A stretch of 64,000 bases of DNA from Phoebastria nigripes (taxonomy: Eukaryota; Chordata; Aves; Procellariiformes; Diomedeidae): NCBI GenBank assembly GCA_035582835.1, contig JAYKAV010000311.1, positions 1,016,067-1,080,066 on the forward strand, in the 5' to 3' direction. The notes under the pieces were generated by a model that was not told the origin of the DNA, did no database searches, and was given only the letters and a program-made list of their open reading frames with translations. Of this stretch, positions 55,716 to 64,000 are shown in pieces. A program made the translations under genes and the position numbers. Position 1 is the first letter of the stretch; every line of letters starts with the position of its first letter.

Positions 55716-58700
55716 ACACTTGACATCTGAAACAGCAGGAATGGGAGTAACTCTTATTTCTCTGTAGGGGAGACTGGTCCATACTTCGTTAATGAAAAAA
55801 TGTGAATGAGGAAAGTGCTCTTTAGTCCTAGGGAGGACATTGAATGCAGCATTTTGTTCTTCCAACGTAAATGGATGTCTCTCTACTGCCCATCTCTCTG
55901 GATGGGGGAGCGCGGTTGTGGAGCTCAGAGTCCAGAGCTGGGAGGACTCAGCCCATTCTCGTTACTTTGCTTTGGGTCATCACAATAGGAAGTTTGGCCA
56001 AGCACAGTTTAAATCTGCAGCTCCAGCTCTTAACTTTCCACTTAGAGCTACAGTTCTCCCCTGGAGTGGGATGGGGGCAAAGGTAAAGAGACAGTCATTA
56101 GACCGTGTGACCACAGTATTGTTTAAAGGTGACCGTACATCCCACATCAGCAGCTGTCTCATTTTCCCCCTTTCCCTCCACAAACCCCCCAGAAGGTTAA
56201 TACAGTTCATGTTCTTAGACAGCGGTCATGCAGAGTGGCACTGCACCCTTTCCTCAGGATGTGTCCCGTGCAGTCTAATCTTTATAAAGACCACGTCCTG
56301 AACTGAGAGGTTAGGGTCACGTTGCCACACATGGAAACGAGAAACCATTCCCTACGCTTCTTGTAAACATCAAGACTAAGCAATGAGCCCTGTGAAAAGG
56401 TGAGGGGAATCTCCCCACCCTATCCATGGACCTTTTGGCACTGCATTGTGCAGCGTGAAACATGCTCCGCCTTGGGTGATAAAAGGAGTGCTGCTATTTC
56501 TGCCTTTTGGCACTGCCAGCTCCCTGCTGCAGGTTCACGGGGATAAAAGGGCTGTGAGCTGCTCATACGGAGTGGCCACGGTGGCGGCTGCACTTTGTCC
56601 CTTGGTGGCAAGGCAGAGCATGCTGTGCGGGAATGAGGAGTGGCTCCGGGTGGAAACAACCTATTCGTGACACATCCCCACCTATTCTGGAGAAGAAATA
56701 TGGGCAGGGTCACACACTCTTTCCTCAACAAACACCCTCATTACCTTGAAATTACAGTTTCCAAAGGGGCATTGCTCTTGCTTTGTGTAATTTAAAATGA
56801 TGGCTCCGTGCTATTTTTAGGGTGGTGCTTTCTTTCTACTGTAAAATGTTTGCATTGTGGTTATTTAGACTTGTTTCCACCACCACCCCTAATTCTGAGG
56901 AAACTGTAGGGAAGTTATGAAGAAATGCTGGTAGAATTAACAGCCCAAAAGACCTAAATTTCCTCCTCCACAAATGACGGCAGGTTAGACAGTAACTTCT
57001 GCGGTAGGACCTCAGCTCTGCCCTGCTAGGACTGAAATGAAGAAACTCATTCTCAGTGTGCAGAGAAACCGCCAGCAAAGGTGCCAGCAGCCATGTTATT
57101 GTGGAGGGTTGGATCCAACTCATTCGCTTTGTGCTGCTCATCAAAAAGGTATGGGGCAGCACCAGCTTTTGAGCTATGGCACTAACTTGATCCAGGACTG
57201 AACCAATAGCCCAGCTAACAAAAGGTCCTGCAGTTTATGGCTGGCTCCGAGGTATGTTGGATAGTGCAACAAAAATGTTGCTGCTGCAAGGAGGAGCAGG
57301 TGTGTGTACACGCTCCCCCCCCCCCCAACTCATCCTGCACAGTAGAATTGCGCTAGGGTCTTTGTAGTCTCCCCTCTGATAATGAATCTGTTTTAACCCC
57401 TGAAGTGGCAGCATGTCTTCTGCTTGATACAGTGGTTAACCACTGAGGGGTGTATATAAACACGTGTACTCTTCCTAAAATCCCATTATCTGGCAATTCT
57501 CCACAGTAGCCTGGACCTCATTTCATGCTGCTTTTGCTCCTATTAGAGGTCAGAGAGAGCAACCGAGCATGTCAATAAACTCCCCAATTTTTTTCCACCC
57601 CACTGAGGAGCTCCCTGGGAGCACATGCCTGCCATACGAGCACTCTTTTCTTGTAAGCCAGCTGGAAAGTAGTAAATATCCCAGTTCCCTCCCTATAAAC
57701 CCATTATATTTTTTTCTTATTCTGTCCCTGTACACCTCCAGTCACATTTGGGGTGATAGGAGTTTGATCCGCAGCTGGTACATCTGGGCAGACCTTAATT
57801 GGTTTACACTGGTTATCAGTTTGACCCCCTTCCTTAGGGTGGTTCAGAAGGAATTCTACTGGGACAAAAATACACCGCAGTCTGTTTTAATGCCCTTGCA
57901 CAGTCAGTTGTGTCTGCAAGCACTTGCGAAGCTGAGTAGACTTAGAGGGCCAGATTTACCAAAGGCTTTAGACAGACAAGGCAAGACTTTAGTGCTATAG
58001 TGACTTCTCATGTTGCAGTTTCCCAAGCCCCTGCTTAGCAGCCACAGAAACCTGCCCTCCTCTCTGCATTTAGCATCAAAATGTTCCAGGTCCCTCAATC
58101 CTTTCAAGTGTGTGTCTAGAAGCACCACTACTTCTGCCTTGTGCCAACCTCACCAGCAACTGGGTGGGAGGGGGGCATGAATGTCCCTGATAAAGCTTTA
58201 TTTTTCATACATTCCCTAAAGGTAAATTGTGACAGAGTGGGAGAGCTGGGTACACAAAACTCTTGTCTTCTTGCTTCCAGGACAGCCTGTCCCATTTATC
58301 TAATGGAACATAGAAGCAGTTTTCAATAGAAATGCCAGCAGTCGTCGGAGTAGGAACCCAGACTGGCTCTTCCCTGGAGCTGACCGGTCATGTTCACTTT
58401 CTCTGGCCTATTTATCCATACCCAGCACTACGGATTTTGCTTTGCATCTGAAAATTTGGAGTTACTATGCCTAGATTGCATGGGGCCATAGGTTTTCACA
58501 TGGCTTCTTGAATGTTTTTGAAAGGTTAAAGCTGAGAGGAGAAAATGGTGTCATTATCGAGGGAAAGGAAGATCACACTTTTCCTATCACTCTGTATCTG
58601 ATTGCCTGCTCTCTCCTTCCTCTGCCCTGCCCAGACTATGAATAGGGAGTTCGGAGGTGTTTCCTGCAGGCCAGCTGCAGTATTGTTGCTGGAAAGCCTC

Positions 58701-61700
58701 AGTTACAAGTGAAGAACACGGGCTGGATGAAAAGTGATGAGTTACTGGTGACTGATCTCAGCTGATGGGGGGAAAAAATGACTCCTTGGTGAACTGGGCT
58801 AGTTCCCAAAAAAAGAATCCATCACTTTGGAAAAGAGATTAAAGGAGTATATCCAGCAGCTCTGCTGGCTGGTGGACAGCAGTTTGCACTGCAGCCACCG
58901 GATGAGGCGTTTCGTTGTGTCAGCGTGTGATTATTTATATCTTCCGTTGACTAGCACATTTGTTTCCCCGAAGTAGAGTGGGTGTATGATTTGCTGTTTT
59001 TTATTCTTTATTAAGTTCTAAATATAAACCAGCCCTGAAGGGTGTGTAAAGCTGTAGTGCTGATTGATTTGGATGGGATGGGAGGAGGCTAAGGATCTCC
59101 CCCTGTCCGCAGAGGTCTCCTCTTCTTCTTAGTGTTCACAAACTTCCGAGCCAAGCAATGAATTTTCCTTTCGGCCTGGTTGCTGTTTATTTGAGGGACA
59201 GTTTGCCTTAGTCTGCAGAATTAAGACCATTTGATATCTCTTCTTTCAAGCACCACAAAGAATTTTACCAATAAAATAATTTGCAGTGTTGTGTGTGTTC
59301 ATGATTTTTGCTAGAGCAAGCATATATTCTGATAGTTACAAGCTTCTTTGGCAATACATGGCAAGGAGGACTTTGTTTATGGGGTGTTTTAGTACCGTTG
59401 AACTGCAAAGTGAAATCTTCTTGAACCAAAGCTCTTGATAGCTATAGAAAATTTATCTGACTGATCATTAATATTAGGAGAGGAAACTTCTCTCAGTTCT
59501 TTCCCTCCTTCTTTTGGTAAGGGTTTTTTTCACTCTTGTATGAAGTTATATTTCAGTCTTGTAGTAATTTAAGTTTTAGAAGTACAAAATGATTGGTTAC
59601 ATATGTATAAATCTAATGTTTATATAAATTAAAAAGAGAATGGATGAAACAGTTCTGCTACTTCTGCAAAAGCTGATTAATGTTAAAACAAAAAAGAACA
59701 TCAAGTTCTCATGCTGGGTTCCGTATAACCATTTAGAAGTATGGAAGGTGTATGACTGGAGGGCCTCCCTAGTTTTGAGCAGGAGAGCCAGGGTTTGTGA
59801 CAAATATTTTCCTGAGGCTTTCCTATGTGCCTGTCAAAGATGGTTTCCCAGCAAGTAATTCTCTAGCGTTCCTCTGGACAAGGAGGAGATGCTGCTTGCC
59901 ACCTCAGAGCCTACTGATCTTTATCACAGGGGTCTATGTCTGGTGTTACAGACAGTGAAAGACTTTTAAAATGTTTTAAAAACATAAATAAGAATTTTAA
60001 AAAGTAGTTATCTGAAGCTCACCAACTTCTCGAAACAGATTTGGTTCTGATATGCAAAACCTTTGTTCTCAGCTTTTTACCATGATGTTATTCCTGTCTG
60101 CTTTACCTTTGCCTCTGCAAGTTTGATATACCGAACAGCGAAAGGGCAAAGCACTGAAAAGCTAGCAGGAAAGTTGCTCCTGTGAGGGACCCTTGTCCCT
60201 AAGGTTTTAGGTTGGTATTAAACCAGATCCAGATGTGACATACTTTGAAACATCAAATCTTTGGAAATTTGCCTGAAATTGATGTGAACCTGTGCCTGTT
60301 GAAAGGTTCAGGCACCACTAGTGGCAGATTACAATTCTGTTATGTTCTTTTTTTCAGCTTCCACTGGCTATGCTGAGACTTACCCTAGTGTCTTTTAAGT
60401 GGAAGGGTATATGGTATTTAGAGTTGTGTAAGACCTGACTCTAACATTATGAATTGGACCATGGACGTCAGGCTTTACAAAACACAATTTGGTTGAAGTA
60501 AGGCAAGCTCAGTTACTGTGCATGAAGAAGCACAGCAGTGTGAAATAAACAGTGTGAAGCGATAAACGTTTTATCAGCTGAAAACAGGAAAAATCTAGGT
60601 GATAAGATTGATTTTATGAGAAACTATTTTTGACAAGTTCAAAAATAGGTAGCAGAACCAAAAGAATTTTCCACCCATGTGTTCCCATTTCAGAGCCAGC
60701 TTAGTTAAGCAGAGTTACAGTGGCTTTTTGGATCCACTGTGAAGTAGCACTTATGAACACTATTCAGTCTTCATGGATCTTCATTTAATAATCAAAACAC
60801 ACTACCTTTTACCACAAGTGCGAAGCTACTGATTGTTGCCATAGCAGCTATCTTGTATTGGGGAAAAAAAGTCTGCATACTGAGTTAACCACAGATTTAT
60901 TTTTTTAAACAAAATTCTGACTGACCTCAGAGGACAACTTGCATGCTTAAATTTAAGTATATGCTTAAATATCTTATTAGAGTCAAGCAACTCTCAGAGA
61001 TATTATTATGCCTGAAGACAAAATCTTAAATTTAGCTGAGTGGAGGTGCCTCTTTAATAGTCTGTTGTGGCAATAAACAATGGAAACCATAATCTGGCAT
61101 TCGAAGTTAATAACCTGAAGTTAATGCTTGCTTATTTCAGAATTATATTATATTTAGAAACAGAGGAAAATACGGAGCTTTGCTAGAGTAGAAATATAGG
61201 ACACAATTGCCAAATAAAGTGAGAAATAGCAAAGTTACTGCACTACTCAAGCAAGAGCATTACTGTAGTATTCAGTGGAAGTTGTCCTTGCTTGGTACCC
61301 TCTCAGCTGTGGATATATGAATGGCTTCACCCGTGATTAGTCAAGCTGTCCTGAGTCAAAGACATTGACAGTTGAAAGTGATTAAACCGTCCCGGATACC
61401 CTTGGTGAATTAGTGGCCATTGCCTCACACTTCCAAATACCTGTTTCCTAGTACACAGGCTACTCATGTGTGGTCAAATGTTTTAAGGTGATTCGTTCAT
61501 GCCTTGAGCCTGGGCTTTTGATATCCATAGCTTCAAGTGTGTCTCACTGCGTCTTGGCCGTGTCTTCATGCTGAGCCTGATAAACTTTCCCTTTTTATCT
61601 CCTGGCATATGAGTGTCTTCTTCCTGCTTAGTTTACTCACATACAACATTCATCTTCAGAAGTGGGTTAAACAGGAAAATGCCTGGAAATTGTTACTTCT

Positions 61701-62331
61701 AGGATAAGGGTGTTCACACATGAAGAGTTAAATATAATCACTAGTACATGTGATGCTCTGTGGCATTTGTGCAAGGCAGACTGCATCCCCTTTACCTCTG
61801 AATAGAGTTGATTTCTAGCCAGCAAGGGTAGGCTGGTCCTTGCCAATAAGTAAATTGCCTTGAAACCAATGTTGTACTGACTTCATGCTAAATAGAAGGG
61901 ACATTGAAATGCTCCTGTATGCAATGAAAGCTGCCTAAAGATGTATAAAGGGGCAGCCCTCCTTTTTGGGAGGTGATGGGTAAGGGATTTCCCCTGGGAC
62001 AGGATGCAAATGCAGAAGTAAAGGCACCTGTTGGAGGGTGCTGGTTTTGTCGGTAGGAGTCAGGCATCCTGGAGACAAAGTGAGAAAGTGTGAGCTGATC
62101 CCGTTCCCACTGAGGCTGCTGGGAGACTTCCTAACTGATTTCAGCAAGGGCAGTCATGCTGGGTGACGGTGTGTATCTAGGAAGAAAAAACAGATCTCCC
62201 AGCCATTTTCTGAATTCTATCAAAAGTCCAATGAATGGGAATTAATTTCTGAAATGGTGGTTGGAATATCTGCTATGATCTAATTTAATAATTTGGGGAT
62301 ATGCAAAGCACCCTACAAATCATAATGAACT
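55716..62331. other. Intergenic region downstream of ALDH8A1, second part
   Basis: No supported gene. The longest + strand frames are 55840-56301 (153 codons) and 57569-58000 (143 codons). Neither has a recognisable domain, splice structure or codon signature, so I treat both as chance. A C run lies at 57315-57326 and a palindrome/TATA/E-box cluster at 57430-57468. Confidence 0.55.
57430..57468. promoter_or_regulatory. Palindrome, TATA-like string and E-box cluster
   Basis: 'cagtggttaaccactg' at 57430-57445 is a perfect 16-base palindrome. It is followed by 'tatataaa' at 57453-57460 and 'acacgtgt', which contains the E-box CACGTG, at 57460-57467. It could be a minimal promoter-like cluster, but a 16-base palindrome is about what chance gives in 64 kb. 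Confidence 0.25.
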
Positions 62332-62555
62332 AATCATAGAATCATAGAATCATTAAGGTTGGAAAAGACCTCGAAGATCATCAAGTCCAACCGTCAACCC
62401 AACACCACCATGCCCACTAAACCATGTCCCTAAGCGCCTCATCTACACGTCTTCTAAATACTTCCAGGGATGGTGACTCCACCACTTCCCTGGGCAGCCT
62501 GTTCCAATGCTTAACCACTCTTTCAGTAAAGAAATTTTTCCTAATGTCCAATCAT
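62332..62555 (-). mobile_element. CR1 LINE 3' end, avian type
   Basis: Starts with 'aatcatagaatcatagaatc', the reverse complement of the CR1 terminal 8-bp repeat (ATTCTATG)n. It continues with 'gttggaaaagacctcgaaga', 'ccttaagcgcctcat'-like sequence and 'gggcagcctgttccaatg', the familiar CR1 3' UTR read antisense. 5'-truncated at about 62555. It is well preserved, so younger than the copy at 63183. Confidence 0.92.
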
Positions 62556-62589
62556 CATCCAGCAGACGTCTGGGGTGAGAAAAATAGGA

Positions 62590-62650
62590 TCTCTGTGTTA
62601 TGGACAGGGGAAACTGGGGCACAGAGAAGATCAAAGATTTAGCTAAGCCC
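62590..62650 (+). repeat. MIR-like fragment
   Basis: 'tatggacaggggaaactggg' followed by 'gcacagagaagatcaaagat' and 'ttagctaagccc' resembles the MIR core. It begins within 50 bases of the CR1 truncation point. Short and diverged. Confidence 0.45.
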
Positions 62651-63182
62651 TTTGGTTCCATTTTTAATTAATACACTTACCATATACAAAGTTAGCCAGG
62701 TAAAAAAAGAAAGTTGTGTGGAACTGTTCGCTACAGAAGTCAGAGAAATTGGTTTATTAAGTGGAGTTATATAAAGAACGTACTGATCACCAAACCTTCC
62801 ATCAGTGGATTTCAAACATGGTGCAGTGGCATCAAATCAGATTATTTTTCTCCCAGCTAATATTTTTTTGCACCCTGCTACATTACTTAGGTGCCAAGGT
62901 AATGAGGTGGCGATACTGTTATTGCTACAAAGCCCAGAATGGAACAGAACAAGGAAACTAGTATGGGTACAAAAAATACCTTGAAATCGCCATGTGTTAC
63001 ATTAAAATCCATTAGCTTAATGATCTTGAATGCCATCTTTTTGGGCTTTAAAGCATAATTCCACCGCCTTTAGCTTAGATTTACACTAGTGTGTGTGAAA
63101 TCGGGCTGTACTTGTAATTTGATTCTGTGTTTGCAGTTGGAAGGAAGCTCATTTTTTCTAGGCTAGATTTTTAATATCAGAG
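62651..63182. other. Intergenic sequence between repeats
   Basis: About 530 bases with no feature I can support. Confidence 0.6.
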
Positions 63183-63640
63183 GCTTATAGAGCATTAGGG
63201 CTTGAAGAACCTCATGAACTTGTCTAGGCTTTGCTTCTGCTTCAGGCCAGAGTAATTATACCTGTATGTTTATTAAATTTGTCCTTAAAAACCTCTGATG
63301 GTGGAGAGTCCACAGCCTCTCGGGCACCCTATTCCAGTATCGCTACTTGCACTGCTAAAATGCTTTTTGCTAGCATCCAGCCTGAATTCTCCTAACTGCA
63401 AATGAAGGTCGTTACATCTTCCTCCCATCCATGATGGACAGGAAGATCTCATTATGTCTCTTCTCCTGCCACTAGCTTTTTATATATTGCTAGATTATTT
63501 TACCCTGTGCAAGTCTTCCTCATATGTCATACTTTCTGGATCTCTCTTGTTCACTGCTTCCACTGGATTTCTTCACATACTTCGAGAAGGTGACACTCAA
63601 TCCTGGCTACTGCATCCAAGTGGGAGCTCACCAGGACAGA
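63183..63640 (-). mobile_element. Old, diverged CR1-family LINE relic
   Basis: The + strand keeps the order of an antisense CR1/L3-type 3' region: 'agcattagggcttgaagaac' with 'cctcatgaacttgtct', then 'ttaaaaacctctgatggtgg', 'agtccacagcctc', 'ccctattccagtat', and later 'cttcctcatatgtcat'. Heavily mutated, so much older than the CR1 at 62332. An 87-codon frame over its 5' part is a remnant and not a gene. Confidence 0.7.
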
Positions 63641-64000
63641 ACAGGGCAAAGGACTGCTTCCTGTGCCTCATGGAATTTGGGAATTACATGTTAGTGCTNA
63701 ACAAAGATCAGCTTTGAAATATTACAGCCCTCAGGATCTGCTCCTCTACCATTCGAGAAGCCTTTTCCCCATTGTTTTCAATAGATGTTCTCAGACTGTG
63801 TATGACCATGATGTTATTATGGCCCAATATGCAAACTAGAGTTTTCAGGAAAGTATTTCCAGTTGAAGGAGAAAAACGTTAGCAATGGGAAAAGGTAAAT
63901 GCTGCATCAGTGAGGAAAAACTAGCTCAAACACAAACGTGCACAAGTTCCTATTTGGTTCTGCATTGGGAATTTGACTTCTGCTAGGATATATTGCTATT
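63641..64000. other. Window end, intergenic
   Basis: 360 bases with nothing recognisable. One N at 63699. Confidence 0.6.

Noticed and set aside
55840..56301. 153-codon + strand open frame in the intergenic region
   Set aside because: No known domain, no upstream signals, and composition unlike coding sequence. Kept only as a possible chance ORF.
1..64000. Searched by eye for tRNA, rRNA, snoRNA boxes, CRISPR arrays, LTR retroviruses and bacterial-type operons
   Set aside because: None found. C/D-box-like strings such as that near 8545 lack proper spacing, and no long gag/pol-type frames or LTR pairs are visible.

Overview
This is vertebrate nuclear DNA, almost certainly from a bird. The evidence is intron-rich genes with GT-AG splice sites, avian-type CR1 LINE copies at both ends (1-320, 62332-62555, and an older one at 63183-63640), and short MIR-like relics. 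It holds two protein genes, both on the + strand, that I recognise from their translated exons. The order HBS1L then ALDH8A1 is the conserved amniote order next to MYB.

Layout. From 1 to about 33920 is the 3' part of HBS1L: 14 coding exons giving the last ~540 residues of the translational GTPase/ribosome-rescue factor, with the stop codon at 33265-33267 and a poly(A) signal at 33894. The first ~145 residues lie upstream of the window. From 33920 to 36409 is a short intergenic gap and the ALDH8A1 promoter region. From 36410 to 46432 is complete ALDH8A1 (7 exons, 487 residues), the 2-aminomuconate-semialdehyde dehydrogenase of the kynurenine pathway, with all catalytic residues in place. From 46433 to 64000 I find no convincing gene: it looks like the start of a gene-poor stretch with simple repeats, MIR-like relics and CR1.

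Two features stand out. (1) In the HBS1L intron 6876-14801, about 1.2 kb (10407-11637) on the MINUS strand reads as a frameshifted, stop-broken protein. Several of its blocks line up, in order and with similar spacing, with what I remember of the SKI7-like alternative last exon of HBS1L isoform 3 (HBS1LV3). No intact + strand version of that exon is visible in this intron. If this holds up, the exosome-bridging isoform exon has been inverted and lost here. (2) A perfect 162-bp tandem duplication (15460-15621 / 15622-15783) copies the branch/acceptor region and first 80 bases of the HBS1L P-loop exon, giving two identical 3' splice sites. Use of the upstream one would hit an in-frame stop. It is either a very recent mutation or an assembly error.

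Smaller observations include CpG-rich ALDH8A1 exons 3 and 5 and an intronic CpG patch, an upstream ATG overlapping the ALDH8A1 start, a G-quadruplex-like run, and a perfect 12-bp hairpin in the intergenic region. All homology statements rest on recalled family sequences; no search was run.
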